From NCBI RefSeq assembly GCF_019880405.1, contig NZ_CP082269.1:2542001-2606000 (forward strand): 64,000 bases of DNA, given 5' to 3'. Shown in pieces: positions 24,682-34,180 of the stretch. Each line of letters starts with the position of its first letter. Within the stretch, counting starts at the first letter, position 1. Source of the DNA: Enterobacter sp. C2 (lineage in GTDB: Bacteria > Pseudomonadota > Gammaproteobacteria > Enterobacterales > Enterobacteriaceae). The position numbers were made by a program, and so were the translations under genes. Below the pieces are notes generated by a model. It saw only the letters and a program-made list of their open reading frames with translations. It made no database searches and had not been told where the DNA came from.

Positions 24682-26280
24682 TCAGGATAATGCCGGCACA
24701 GCCCTGGGGGGTGCCACGTCGGGTTGACCGATTTGTTCATCTAACTTAAATACCGCAACCTGGGACGTAAGATGATCCGCCTGGTGCGCTAACTGTTCGG
24801 TTGCCGCAGCAGCCTCCTCTACCAGAGAGGCGTTCTGCTGCGTAACCTGATCCATCTGGCTGACCGCCAGTGCGACCTGCTCAATACCCCGGCGCTGCTC
24901 ATCGGAGGCGGAAGCAATTTCGCCCATGATGTCATTCACCTGGGTGACAGAGCGAACGATGTCCGTCATGGTCTGCGCCGCCGTATCCACCAGGGCGGAA
25001 CCCTGCTGCACGCGGGCAACGGAATCTTCAATTAATCCTTTGATCTCTTTCGCCGCCTCGGCGCTGCGGCTGGCCAGGTTGCGTACTTCGCCGGCTACGA
25101 CGGCAAAACCACGCCCCTGCTCGCCCGCCCGTGCGGCCTCAACGGCGGCGTTCAGCGCCAGGATATTGGTCTGGAAGGCAATACCGTCGATCACGCTAAT
25201 GATGTCGCCAATCTTTTGTGAACTGGTGGCGATATCATGCATGGTGTCAGCGACCCGTGAGGTCTGCTCCCCGCCTTTTCTCGCGGTTTCCGCCGCGCCG
25301 TGAGAGAGCACCGAGGCCTGACGGGCGTTGTCCGCGTTCTGGGACACCGTCGCGGTGAGCTGCTCCATGCTGGCAGCGGTTTCGGCCAGCGACGCCGCCT
25401 GCTGCTCGGTACGCGCCGAGAGATCGTTATTGCCTGCAGCAATTTCTGAGATGCCGGTGTGCATCGACACGCTCCCTTCGCGCACGTTGGCCACCGTGGT
25501 GCGCAGCGCGGTCTGCATCTTTTTCAAACTGGCAAAAATGGCTGAGATTTCGTTGCGGCCATAGACCGAGATCGGCCGCGCCAGGTCGCCCCCGGCGATG
25601 CTGTCAAAGTGGCTGCTGATGATCGCCAGCGGCTGCACGATCAGTCTGCGCGACCAGAGCAGCCCGGCTGAGATCAGCGCCGCTGCCAGAATCAACACGG
25701 TAATAAAGGTTGCCGCCGACATGTGGTAGTTGGCACGACTGCCTGCCGTCGCGGTCTCGACGAAACGATCGATATAGTGCTGCCAGGCCGTAAAGGTCGC
25801 CTCAAACGCATCCTGGGACTGCTGTACCGGCGCGGTCATAAAATCTGAGAGTTGGTTATTCTCAAGCCAGGTCGCCTGATGCTCTAAATCGCTCATCCAC
25901 GTGGTGTAGGTGGTCCTCGCCTGCGCCTTGAGCTTCTCCCCTTCCGGTGAGATCGCCTCGATTGCATCAAACTCTTTGAGCTGGGCGGCGGCAAGCTGCA
26001 GGTTGCTGCGGGCCGAACTCATCAGCCCTTTGATATCATCCGGCGGATAGCTTAAAGCGGTCAGCGTGCCCGCCTTATTCAACGAGGTGCTGGTCTGCAG
26101 TAAAACGGCGCGCATCTGGGCCAGCGTGTTGCGCTGGTGGTTGCTCTTTTCAACCTGCTCCAGATGCTGGAAACCATCGCGGAAGGCCCAGAAAGAGAGG
26201 CCGTTGCTTCCCACCAGCAACAGACCGCAAACAATCAGTAAGATAAACAGTGTGGTCGAGATACGAATACGATTAAACAT
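24682..26280 (-). CDS. tap: Tap-like methyl-accepting chemoreceptor
   Basis: This 532-aa receptor has TM1 (~7–30), a periplasmic four-helix sensor, TM2 (~190–210), HAMP and a signalling hairpin containing EVRNLASRS. The N-terminus [12 protein letters not shown] and sensor ([31 protein letters not shown]) match E. coli Tap, which senses dipeptides through DppA. It lacks the C-terminal NWETF (ends AVPALS), so methylation relies on Tar. Ligand identity is inferred from the family. Confidence 0.9.
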   Translation of the reverse strand: MFNRIRISTTLFILLIVCGLLLVGSNGLSFWAFRDGFQHLEQVEKSNHQRNTLAQMRAVLLQTSTSLNKAGTLTALSYPPDDIKGLMSSARSNLQLAAAQLKEFDAIEAISPEGEKLKAQARTTYTTWMSDLEHQATWLENNQLSDFMTAPVQQSQDAFEATFTAWQHYIDRFVETATAGSRANYHMSAATFITVLILAAALISAGLLWSRRLIVQPLAIISSHFDSIAGGDLARPISVYGRNEISAIFASLKKMQTALRTTVANVREGSVSMHTGISEIAAGNNDLSARTEQQAASLAETAASMEQLTATVSQNADNARQASVLSHGAAETARKGGEQTSRVADTMHDIATSSQKIGDIISVIDGIAFQTNILALNAAVEAARAGEQGRGFAVVAGEVRNLASRSAEAAKEIKGLIEDSVARVQQGSALVDTAAQTMTDIVRSVTQVNDIMGEIASASDEQRRGIEQVALAVSQMDQVTQQNASLVEEAAAATEQLAHQADHLTSQVAVFKLDEQIGQPDVAPPRAVPALS

Positions 26281-26322
26281 CTACGCTCCCATCAGGCGGC
26301 TAATGCCGCAATATCAATACGA

Positions 26323-27984
26323 TCAAAAAGTTTCCCAGTTATCATCCTGCCCGGTACTGAGCTGACGTCTGCTGGCGGGGGCGGAGGTGAACTCCCCTCC
26401 CTGCGAGCGGCGCTGCGCCGGATGTTCAGGGATGGCGGCAAGGCGGAAAGCAGAGACCGCCTGCGTGAGTCGACTGGCCTGTTCTTCTAATGCTGCGGCG
26501 GCGGCCGCAGACTCCTCTACCAGCGACGCGTTCTGCTGTGTCACTCTGTCCATCTCCGATACCGCCAGCGCCACCTGGTCGATGCCTTTGCTCTGCTCAT
26601 CGGAGGCAGAGGCAATCTCGCCCATAATGTCAGTCACCCGGGTGACCGCATTGACGATATCGTTCATGGTCTCCCCGGCGCTCTCTACCAGCACCGAGCC
26701 GGTATCCACGCGCGAGACGGAATCTTCAATTAACGCTTTGATCTCTTTGGCTGCGTTGGCGCTGCGGCTGGCGAGGTTACGCACCTCACCGGCGACGACG
26801 GCAAAGCCGCGCCCCTGCTCGCCCGCACGAGCGGCCTCTACGGCAGCGTTAAGCGCCAGAATATTGGTCTGGAAGGCAATGCCGTCGATCACGCTGGTGA
26901 TATCGGCGATTTTCTTTGAGCTGGCGGCGATGTCGTGCATGGTTTTCACCACGCCGTCCACCACCTTGCCCCCGCGTCCGGCGATTTCGGAGGCGCTGAG
27001 CGCCAGCTGCGAAGCCTGACGTGCGTTATCGGCGTTCTGCTTCACGGTGGCGGTGAGCTGCTCCATGCTGGCGGCGGTCTGCTCCAGCGCGGAGGCCTGC
27101 TGCTCGGTACGGGAAGAGAGATCGTTGTTACCGGCGGCGATTTCACTGGTTCCGCTGTGGATCCCATCCGATCCCCGGCGCACGTTGGTCACGGTATCGA
27201 TCAGCGAACGCTGCATATGCTCAACGCTGTCCGCCAGCTCGGTAATTTCGTTTTTACCGTTAATGACCAGGGTTTGGGTCAGATCCCCGCTGGCGATCTC
27301 ACGGATGTGGCGGATCACATTAGCCAGCGGATTAAGCAGGATATGGCGAATGCCGTACCACACCGCGGCCAGCACGATGACCAGCGCCAGGGCGAGGATC
27401 GCCATCTGCCACTGGGCGAAGCGGTAGTCGTGGGTGCTCTGGGTAAAGGCGTTGTGGTAGAGCTCGCTGCTGAGCTGGGCATACTGCCCCAGCGCATCAC
27501 CCATGGCATTCTGCATTCCCTGGGTTGGCTGAGCGAAGAAGGCGTCCATATTGCCGCTCTCCAGAAACTGGATCAGGTCCGTGAGCGCGGCGCTGTAGAT
27601 GCGATACTTATCATCAAGCTGCTGGCTGACCTGGGCCATAGCCGGCACGGTGGGCAGCGCTTTGTAGGCGTCATAGTGTTTTGCCGCATCGGCCAGTGAG
27701 GCATGGGCGCTCTTCAGCAGATCGGTTTTGGCGCTGCTCTGTTGATTGGCTGGATCCATCATCATTCGCGCTGACGAACGGCTGAGGTTGATGCGCGTTT
27801 GTAGCATCAGCTCCCAGGTTTTGGTCAGCTCGGTCTGCTGCAGACGAAGATCGTTAGCATCAGCAAAGCTCTGCTGGTTCTGCTTCAGCGACGAGAACAA
27901 CAGACCACCCGATACCAGCTGCAGAAGTGCAAAAACCACCAGCACCATCATGAGCATTGTGACAACGCGGATACGGTTCAACAT
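26323..27984 (-). CDS. tar: Tar-like methyl-accepting chemoreceptor (aspartate)
   Basis: This 553-aa receptor has TM1, a periplasmic domain, TM2, HAMP, a signalling domain and a C-terminal NWETF tether for CheR/CheB. Aspartate-pocket features of E. coli Tar are kept: arginines in [12 protein letters not shown] and Thr in [10 protein letters not shown]. The ATG at 27984 (MLNRIRVVT) matches the family; the frame is open 30 codons upstream, through the FliA promoter, and that extension is discarded. A Tar-like maltose response is possible but not visible. Confidence 0.93.
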   Translation of the reverse strand: MLNRIRVVTMLMMVLVVFALLQLVSGGLLFSSLKQNQQSFADANDLRLQQTELTKTWELMLQTRINLSRSSARMMMDPANQQSSAKTDLLKSAHASLADAAKHYDAYKALPTVPAMAQVSQQLDDKYRIYSAALTDLIQFLESGNMDAFFAQPTQGMQNAMGDALGQYAQLSSELYHNAFTQSTHDYRFAQWQMAILALALVIVLAAVWYGIRHILLNPLANVIRHIREIASGDLTQTLVINGKNEITELADSVEHMQRSLIDTVTNVRRGSDGIHSGTSEIAAGNNDLSSRTEQQASALEQTAASMEQLTATVKQNADNARQASQLALSASEIAGRGGKVVDGVVKTMHDIAASSKKIADITSVIDGIAFQTNILALNAAVEAARAGEQGRGFAVVAGEVRNLASRSANAAKEIKALIEDSVSRVDTGSVLVESAGETMNDIVNAVTRVTDIMGEIASASDEQSKGIDQVALAVSEMDRVTQQNASLVEESAAAAAALEEQASRLTQAVSAFRLAAIPEHPAQRRSQGGEFTSAPASRRQLSTGQDDNWETF

Positions 27985-28015
27985 GCAACACCTTATTGAT
28001 GACTTATTAACGGTG

Positions 28016-28042
28016 TTATCGGCATGTGGGGCGGGAACTTTA
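28016..28042 (-). promoter_or_regulatory. FliA (sigma-28) promoter of tar-tap-cheRBYZ
   Basis: Read on the minus strand, TAAAGTTC, 11 bases, then GCCGATAA. The sigma-28 consensus is TAAAGTTT-N11-GCCGATAA, so only one position differs and spacing is exact. It ends 32 bases before the tar ATG. This class III promoter lets chemotaxis genes be expressed despite the fimbrial operon lying upstream. Confidence 0.9.
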
Positions 28043-28082
28043 CATTTGCGAAAGGGAAATAATCCGCTACGCACCTACCTGA

Positions 28083-29051
28083 TTAAAAGGCGATATCCAC
28101 CACCACCGTATCGCTATAGGTTCCGGCAGGCGGCGTCGTCTGGTTAGTTAATACCCGGGCCGTATAGTTATAGGTACGCACCAGGCCGTTGGCGCTGAGC
28201 AGTGACGAGGCGCTGCTGGCCCAGCGTTCAGTGCCGCTGCTGCCCCAACGCTCGCTGGTACTGCCCTTGTAGATTTCGTAGCTTAAGCGGTTATTGCCCG
28301 AGGCCATATTGCGCACGTTGCCGCTGGCGTTGCTGCCGTTGTTGATCCCTACGCTATAGACGCTGCCTTTGGTGCAGGTCACCGCGACGCCCTGCGCCAC
28401 CGCCGGGAAATTTTTGACCAGCGGTGCGCTGCCGAAGTTAACGTTTGGCGCGGTGATGGTAATGCAGTCGTTGGTAATGCTGATGGTCGCCGTGACGGCA
28501 AGGGGCACGGTGCCGGTTTGCCACGAGCCGCAGCCGCCGAGCAGACCCAGCGAGCAGATGTTATAGGTGACGTTGAGGTTAAAGGTGGCCTGGTACTGGC
28601 CCGCCGCCACGGTCTGCCCCGAGAGAGTACGAAAATAGATCGGCAGCACAATGCGCCGGGTATTCAGCAGATCGAGCAGCGCGTTTCCGCTCCAGGTATA
28701 GCTGCCGCCAATCAGCGTCTCGCTGTTGTTATTGCACCCTGCGGCCCCGCATAGCCGCACCGGGATGGTATCGGTGCTGGCCGGGTTATCCACCCGGCGC
28801 AGGATCGCCCGGTTGCTGACCGCGGCGCTGGCGCTGCTCAGCTGCATGGTGATCGCGTTTCCTGTTAACAGATTCAGCAACACCGCATCGCACTGAACCG
28901 TCAGGCTGCCGCTGATCTCCTGCTCGGTGCTGTTAAGCGCAAACGAGGTGACGGTACCAAAAACGCCGTTGGTAGGCGTTACCGTACAGGCGGACCACGC
29001 CAGCGGGGTGCATCCCATCAGCAGCAGAAAAAGCAGAATAGCGCGGCGCAT
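28083..29051 (-). CDS. Csu-type fimbrial tip adhesin (tandem spore coat U domains)
   Basis: This 322-aa secreted protein has a signal peptide (ending PLAWSA) and two consecutive SCPU domains, roughly residues 22–165 and 190–322. Both show the family's cysteine pattern and the terminal strand motif PAGTYSDTVVVDIAF. Two-domain SCPU proteins at the end of such operons are tip adhesins (CsuE of Acinetobacter). The start overlaps the usher stop by one base. It lies 98 bases before tar, with no terminator visible in between. Function is by family analogy. Confidence 0.82.
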   Translation of the reverse strand: MRRAILLFLLLMGCTPLAWSACTVTPTNGVFGTVTSFALNSTEQEISGSLTVQCDAVLLNLLTGNAITMQLSSASAAVSNRAILRRVDNPASTDTIPVRLCGAAGCNNNSETLIGGSYTWSGNALLDLLNTRRIVLPIYFRTLSGQTVAAGQYQATFNLNVTYNICSLGLLGGCGSWQTGTVPLAVTATISITNDCITITAPNVNFGSAPLVKNFPAVAQGVAVTCTKGSVYSVGINNGSNASGNVRNMASGNNRLSYEIYKGSTSERWGSSGTERWASSASSLLSANGLVRTYNYTARVLTNQTTPPAGTYSDTVVVDIAF

Positions 29052-31435
29052 CAGCGTCTCTCCTCACAGGTAAGCGGCCCGTAGGTCTGTAATTTATGAT
29101 CGGGATTTGCGCCGATCGTCAGGCGGGCATAGCAGGTGCGGTTATCCGGCGTGCTCACCCGCAGGGCGTTCACGTCGCTGAGGTTTTCCAGAAAAGCGAT
29201 GCCGTCATAGCCCACCGGCGTCGGCGCGCGGCCTTCACGGTAGACCTGGCTGCCCACCGGCAGGGCGTCTCCCTGGGCATCGTGCAGGATCACGCTGGCG
29301 ACCCGCTCCTGCTCCATCGGAAACTCCACCAGGTAGCCGCTTTGACGACGCAGGGCGATCCGCCGCTCGGTCTCTTTCAGGCGCGTATCGGCTGGCAGAT
29401 TAAGGGTATTGATACTGTAGCTGGCGGGATAGTACGCCGAGACACCGCTCACCAGCAGATAGCCTTTATCATTGGTCTTACCTACCGGCTGGTTCTCATA
29501 GCTTACCGGCACGTTGGCATTGCCTCCGGTACTGACCACCACAAAGGCGTCGTTGATCTTGTTAGCCGCAAAGAGCTGGCCATCCATCAGCACCAGCGAA
29601 CCCAGCGCCTCGCCCCACCAGGTCATCATCCCTCGCTCGCCGTAGCCGCCTCCCTGTAATTCCACGCTGTTGTTGCGCCAGTTGAGCGTAGCCTGCTGAT
29701 AGTTATCCGACTGCGGCTGGCGGGCGAACGCCATATTCCAGCCGAAGCCGCCGTCGGTAGGCATTGCGTGGTTATAGTTGATGCGCTGGCTGGTGCCTGC
29801 ATCTGGGGTTTTCTCTACGCTGATGGCCGTGCTATCTCGCTCGCCGATAGGAATTTGCAGCGACATAGCAAAGCTCCAGTCGTCCCGCTGCTTATCGTGG
29901 CTGGCCGCAAGGTAGAGGCTGCTGCTGCCCCACAGGTTACGGCTCCAGGAGAGGTTCAGGAGCTCGGTCTTCTGGTTATCGAAGCTGCGAACGCCAATCC
30001 AGGCCGCGCCAACGTTGCCATAGTCGCCCATGTTAAAGGTCAGCGAATATTGATCGCTATTACGGCTCAAGGTCGCCAGCGGCTGACGATCGTCATCGTA
30101 AACAATAGTCTGGTCATAGAGGGCCAGGTTGCCAAAGCCGCGCTCGCGGCGGGTGTGCTGGGTGGCGATGCTGAAGACGCTGGTGCTGTACTGGTAGCCC
30201 CAGTTGAACTGGCTGCCGCTGCTGCCGCGCATCCGGCTCTCCGTCCACGACGAGTTTACCACGCCGTACTGGCCCAGCTTCACCACCCCGCCTGCGCCGC
30301 CGAGGGTCAGATCTTCTGCGGCTTCGCCGTGGCCTTCAAAGGTGAAATAGTCCGTTACCCCGTAGCGCAGGGAGCCGCTACCCGCAGCCGGACCATAGTT
30401 GAAGTCGTCAATGCCGTAGTTACGCCGCAGGCTGCCGAGGGTGACGGCCCCATCGGTAATGCCACTCTTCAGCACGTCGCTGGAGACGTAGAACGGTAGC
30501 GTGGTGCTGACCTGGCGTCCCAGCGCATCGGTGGTGACCAGCACCGCATCTCCCGCCCCGTTAATATAGGGCAGATTGGTCAGGGTAAAGGGGCCGGGCT
30601 GCAGCTGGGTGGATCCGGCCCGGTAGCCGTTGATAAAGACGTCTACCGCCGTCGGCACCGCCGCCTCGCCGGTAAAGGCCGGCAGCGGCCAGGTGACCAG
30701 ATCCGGACGCAGCGAGAAGTCGCGCCCGTAGCGGATCCCGCCCATGCGCACGCTGCTGCTCCAGTTCAGCGAGTCGGAGATAACGTCCCCTAGCTGCCAC
30801 TCGGTAGCATCATCCTCATTGGTAAACAGCAGCGTGGTGTCGTAGCGGGTATAACCCTGGTTTTGTCCGGCGGTGCCGGAGAGATATTCCCGCAGCGTGC
30901 CGGTAGAGGAGAACACGGCGTTGCTGTCGAAGTAGCGAAACTCATGCCACAGGGAGGCCTGGCTGCCAACGTGCTCGGTACTGCTGGTATAGACGTCATA
31001 GTTGAGCAGCGCGCCACGCCCGTAGTGCGGTTTGGCCCGCGCGGTTTCGCCTTTAAAGGAGGTCGCACGATCCCCGACCCACTCCCGAGGCACAAACAGC
31101 AGCAGCCGCTGGCGATTGCTGTCATATTCAGTGCGAACGTCGGCCAGCGTCGAGAGGTCAACGTCTCCAGGCGGAAGATGCTCGCCGGGGATCCCGGCCC
31201 GCTGCAGATCGCTATTGGCAACGATATAGCTCCCCTGACGCCGCGTAACGGGCACCACGAGCTCGGTATCGTAATAATTAACCACCAGCGAAAGGTGGAA
31301 GACCGCCTGAGCGTTAATGGCCTGCGCATCCGGCGGCGGCGGCAGGGCGTCATCCCCCTCCTCTGCCAGCGCATCCGTCACTCCCCCCAGCAGCACCATC
31401 AGCGGCAGGATCAGTTTGCGGGAGACGACTGCCAT
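29051..31435 (-). CDS. Outer-membrane usher of an archaic (Csu-type) fimbrial system
   Basis: This 794-aa protein has a signal peptide (residues 1–24, ending DALA), an N-terminal chaperone-binding domain, a long beta-barrel (repeated aromatic strands, e.g. RYGVTDYFTFEGHGEA), a plug and C-terminal domains. The beta-barrel ends with YARLTIGANPDHKLQTYGPLTC. It is similar in length to CsuD-type ushers. It secretes and orders pilin–chaperone complexes. It overlaps the chaperone gene by 25 bases. Confidence 0.88.
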   Translation of the reverse strand: MAVVSRKLILPLMVLLGGVTDALAEEGDDALPPPPDAQAINAQAVFHLSLVVNYYDTELVVPVTRRQGSYIVANSDLQRAGIPGEHLPPGDVDLSTLADVRTEYDSNRQRLLLFVPREWVGDRATSFKGETARAKPHYGRGALLNYDVYTSSTEHVGSQASLWHEFRYFDSNAVFSSTGTLREYLSGTAGQNQGYTRYDTTLLFTNEDDATEWQLGDVISDSLNWSSSVRMGGIRYGRDFSLRPDLVTWPLPAFTGEAAVPTAVDVFINGYRAGSTQLQPGPFTLTNLPYINGAGDAVLVTTDALGRQVSTTLPFYVSSDVLKSGITDGAVTLGSLRRNYGIDDFNYGPAAGSGSLRYGVTDYFTFEGHGEAAEDLTLGGAGGVVKLGQYGVVNSSWTESRMRGSSGSQFNWGYQYSTSVFSIATQHTRRERGFGNLALYDQTIVYDDDRQPLATLSRNSDQYSLTFNMGDYGNVGAAWIGVRSFDNQKTELLNLSWSRNLWGSSSLYLAASHDKQRDDWSFAMSLQIPIGERDSTAISVEKTPDAGTSQRINYNHAMPTDGGFGWNMAFARQPQSDNYQQATLNWRNNSVELQGGGYGERGMMTWWGEALGSLVLMDGQLFAANKINDAFVVVSTGGNANVPVSYENQPVGKTNDKGYLLVSGVSAYYPASYSINTLNLPADTRLKETERRIALRRQSGYLVEFPMEQERVASVILHDAQGDALPVGSQVYREGRAPTPVGYDGIAFLENLSDVNALRVSTPDNRTCYARLTIGANPDHKLQTYGPLTCEERR

Positions 31436-32178
31436 TTGGTATCCCTGGCATTAATCGTCGCCGTCATGGTCGTCGGATTGCTCAGCCCAGAGGGGAGCGG
31501 CCAGCTGCGCGCTGCGCCCGGCAGCACGTATCCCAGCAGGCCGTCGGCCAGCTCGCGCCGCTGGCTGCCCTGCTGCACGCTAACCTGACTCAGGCGCACG
31601 TGCACATCGCTGCGGTTGCGTACCTCCAGAGCGGGTTTCCCCCCCTCGCGGATCACCCGCCAGCTCAGGTCTCGCGTGTTAACCAGGGCATGGTTTGCCC
31701 CCTCGGTCGTGGTCTCCACCCCCGGACCGTAGACAAATAGCGGAATCGAGTAACGCATCTGAATTTTCAGGCCAATCTGCGGTGAATCTCCGCTCGCGGG
31801 CTGGGGGATCTCATCCACGATGATCCGGTAGCCTTGCTCGATGCCAGCGGGAACCTGGCTCTGTTTGATCAGGCGAATTAGCTGCTTGCTGCCTTTATCA
31901 ATCTGCACAATGGGCGGGCTGGCGACCACGTCCTGCTGAGCCTGATAGCGTTCATGGCCGCCCTCCTGGGTCCAGCGCATGATGCGCACCTGCATCGTCG
32001 TCGGCGTATTTCCCTGATTTTGGATCCACAGCTCGGTCGCTTTCGCATCGGCGGCCAGCCAGGGATCGATCGGCCAGAGTAAAATGGTGGCTGCCGCCTG
32101 CGCCTGCTGCGTCATCCCTACGAGCGCTGTCGCGAGCAGCGCACCCGCCAGTTGGCTTCGGCCCATAATGGTTTTCAT
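31411..32178 (-). CDS. Periplasmic fimbrial chaperone, archaic (Csu) type
   Basis: This 255-aa PapD-like two-domain chaperone has a signal peptide ending QQAQAA. The G1-strand region (KIQMRYSIPLFVYGP) and KGSKQLIRLI are the parts that clamp pilin subunits. It should cap SCPU pilins until transfer to the usher. It lies 21 bases after the second pilin gene. Confidence 0.87.
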   Translation of the reverse strand: MKTIMGRSQLAGALLATALVGMTQQAQAAATILLWPIDPWLAADAKATELWIQNQGNTPTTMQVRIMRWTQEGGHERYQAQQDVVASPPIVQIDKGSKQLIRLIKQSQVPAGIEQGYRIIVDEIPQPASGDSPQIGLKIQMRYSIPLFVYGPGVETTTEGANHALVNTRDLSWRVIREGGKPALEVRNRSDVHVRLSQVSVQQGSQRRELADGLLGYVLPGAARSWPLPSGLSNPTTMTATINARDTKWQSSPAN

Positions 32179-32199
32179 GATCCTTCTCCCTGTATAACA

Positions 32200-32754
32200 T
32201 TACCAAGACAACGTTACGGTCAGCTGATCGGTATAATTTCCTGCAGGGCTAAACCCCGTGAGCTGCGCCGCGCCAAATAGCGTCAGCGCGATATTGTTGC
32301 TATCGCTGTAGGTAATTGAGAACGCCTGGTTAACGCCAATTTCCGTGTTGGCCGCCAGCGTGCTGCTACGATAGAGCCGATAAGGCACGCGATCCGTGCC
32401 CCCGCTGCGCTGCATGTTGCGCACGGTGCCGTAGTGCAGACCACCGTTGATGCTCATGCTTAACGCCACCCCAGGGGTGCAGGCGAGAGAGAGCGCGCTG
32501 GTGGGTACAAAGCTGGTGGTGACCTGCCCGCTCGCCACGCCGCTGCGACTCCCGAAGTCCAGGGAGCCGAGCAGGCCCCCGCTGCCGCTGACTACCGAGC
32601 ATCCTGCCGCAATGGTTGCCCCAACCTGAAATGACTGGGTGCTAACCGTCAGCGCGGTGGCGCTCCCTGCCCACCCCAGCAACCCCAAACCAAATACGAT
32701 GCGTAGCATGCTTCGGCAAGGCGCCGGGAGCGTGTCGACTCCCTCGGGCTTCAT
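32200..32754 (-). CDS. Spore coat U domain pilin, minor subunit
   Basis: This protein has one SCPU domain with LTVSTQSFQVGATIAAGC at its start and YTDQLTVTLSW as the C-terminal strand. The first ATG (184 aa) has no hydrophobic signal at the very N-terminus; the ATG at 32709 gives a conventional signal peptide (MLRIVFGLGLLGWAGSATA, 169 aa) and is probably the true start, although neither has a clear ribosome site. It begins 10 bases after the first pilin. It resembles CsuA/CsuB adaptors. Confidence 0.78.
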   Translation of the reverse strand: MKPEGVDTLPAPCRSMLRIVFGLGLLGWAGSATALTVSTQSFQVGATIAAGCSVVSGSGGLLGSLDFGSRSGVASGQVTTSFVPTSALSLACTPGVALSMSINGGLHYGTVRNMQRSGGTDRVPYRLYRSSTLAANTEIGVNQAFSITYSDSNNIALTLFGAAQLTGFSPAGNYTDQLTVTLSW

Positions 32755-32764
32755 TGCGCTGGCG

Positions 32765-33334
32765 TCAGTAGATCACGCTCACGTTTATCGTATCGGAGTA
32801 GGTACCCGGGACGACGGTTACGCTGTTGCCACCCCCCTGGATGCGGCCAAAGAGGGTGTAGTTATTCACGCCTCCGGCAGTCGAGGCCACCGGCAGCGGA
32901 GCGTTATTGGCGATGACGTTACTGAAGCCGCTATCGCTGTAGAGGCTGTAGGCTACGCCCTGGGTTGCATTAGTGCTGTTAACCAAATAGCGCGCTGGCG
33001 TACCGGGTGTCCCCACTACCGTGGCAGGCGCAACGGTATTGGTGGTGCCGGTGATCTGCACGGTATAGGTGTCGGTGGTGCACTGGATAGCAAAGCTATT
33101 GCCGCCGTTAGCCCCGGTGAGCTGAGTGGTGAGCTCGGAGAAGGTCGCGGGATGGGTACCGAAGTCCAGAGAGCCGAAGTTAATGCCGCTCTGGTTCGGT
33201 GAGCCATTAATCAGGCAGCCGTTGGTTAAGGTCAGCGTTGCGTTGATGGTCCCACTGCTGGTTACCGCATTGGCAGTGTGCCCGGCCAGCGCCAACGCAC
33301 CGCTTGCCAAAACGAGGAGGATTTTTCTGTTCAT
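32765..33334 (-). CDS. Spore coat U domain pilin, probable major subunit
   Basis: This 189-aa secreted protein has a signal peptide ending HTANA. The SCPU domain has INATLTLTNGCLINGS at the donor/groove end and VVPGTYSDTINVSVIY as the last strand, with a Thr/Asn/Gly-rich body typical of shaft pilins. As first gene of the operon it is the best candidate for the CsuA/B-type shaft subunit. A GAGG-like ribosome site precedes the ATG. Confidence 0.83.
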   Translation of the reverse strand: MNRKILLVLASGALALAGHTANAVTSSGTINATLTLTNGCLINGSPNQSGINFGSLDFGTHPATFSELTTQLTGANGGNSFAIQCTTDTYTVQITGTTNTVAPATVVGTPGTPARYLVNSTNATQGVAYSLYSDSGFSNVIANNAPLPVASTAGGVNNYTLFGRIQGGGNSVTVVPGTYSDTINVSVIY

Positions 33335-33618
33335 GTTGTCGCCTCAGTGAAAAAGCAGGATTAACAGAAATTTAGCTTACGGGGTTGCAAAGAACCACCC
33401 TGTAAAGGCCTGCTCAAGCCCTCGGCGTATTGACACAAAATTGCATTATCTTTCAATGAATTAAACTTGTTAACAGCTCGTAACAAAGTGCAATGGGAAT
33501 GATATATTCATTATCGCGTGATCTGCTTCACAATATATTGTCTGGTGTTGCACTGTGGGTTTTAGCAAAACTTAAAGCTTATTAATGAGTAATGAAGAAG
33601 CGGCATGAAAAGAGGTTG
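33335..33618. promoter_or_regulatory. Fimbrial operon promoter region with CRP-like site
   Basis: This A+T-rich stretch lies between the first pilin start and the cheW terminator. CGTGA-TCTGCT-TCACA at 33517–33532 matches nine of ten conserved CRP positions and is centred about 190 bases upstream of the pilin start. I could not settle on −10/−35 elements for the minus strand. No invertible repeats or site-specific recombinase gene are seen, so phase variation by inversion is not supported. Confidence 0.5.
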
Positions 33619-33645
33619 AAAAACGCTCCCGGGGCCGGGAGCGTT
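33619..33645 (-). terminator. Strong terminator after cheW
   Basis: AACGCTCCCGG (33622–33632) and CCGGGAGCGTT (33635–33645) form a perfect 11-base inverted repeat. On the minus strand TTTTT follows. It lies 10 bases past the cheW stop and insulates the fimbrial operon from the motA-motB-cheA-cheW transcript. Confidence 0.85.
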
Positions 33646-33655
33646 GAAGGGCATA

Positions 33656-34159
33656 TCAGGCAACGTGCGCCGTTGCGCTGTCCAGAAGGGCCATCTCGTC
33701 GCTGTTAAGCAGCTTCTCAATGTTGACCAGGATCAGCATGCGGTCACCCAGCGCGCCGAGGCCGGTGAGATACTCCGTTGACAGGGTAACGGCAAACTCC
33801 GGCGCAGGACGGATCTGATCGGAAGCCAGCGACAGCACGTCAGAGACGCCGTCAACCACAATTCCGACCACGCGCTGGCCGAGATTGAGCACGATCACCA
33901 CGGTGTTATCGTTATACTCAACGTCCTGCTGGCTGAATTTAACCCGCAGATCGACGATGGGCACAATCACACCGCGCAGGTTAGTCACCCCTTTAATAAA
34001 ATCCGGGGTGTTGGCAATACGGGTTACCTGATCGTAACCACGGATCTCCTGCACTTTCAGGATATCGATGCCGTACTCTTCATCGCCTAACGTGAATACC
34101 AGAAATTCCTGACCCGATGGCTCACCAGCCAGTTTCGTTACATTACTCATACCGGTCAT
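33656..34159 (-). CDS. cheW: CheW, chemotaxis coupling protein
   Basis: This 167-aa SH3-like adaptor, nearly identical to E. coli CheW, contains [24 protein letters not shown]. It links CheA to receptor hairpins in the chemosensory array. It is the last gene of motA-motB-cheA-cheW, 21 bases after cheA. In E. coli tar follows directly; here the fimbrial operon is between them. Confidence 0.97.
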   Translation of the reverse strand: MTGMSNVTKLAGEPSGQEFLVFTLGDEEYGIDILKVQEIRGYDQVTRIANTPDFIKGVTNLRGVIVPIVDLRVKFSQQDVEYNDNTVVIVLNLGQRVVGIVVDGVSDVLSLASDQIRPAPEFAVTLSTEYLTGLGALGDRMLILVNIEKLLNSDEMALLDSATAHVA

Positions 34160-34180
34160 ATTTTTACCTTTTTAACTAAA

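Noticed and set aside
33335-33618. Phase-variable (invertible) fimbrial promoter
   Set aside because: I found no pair of inverted repeats flanking the promoter region and no FimB/FimE-type recombinase gene in the window.
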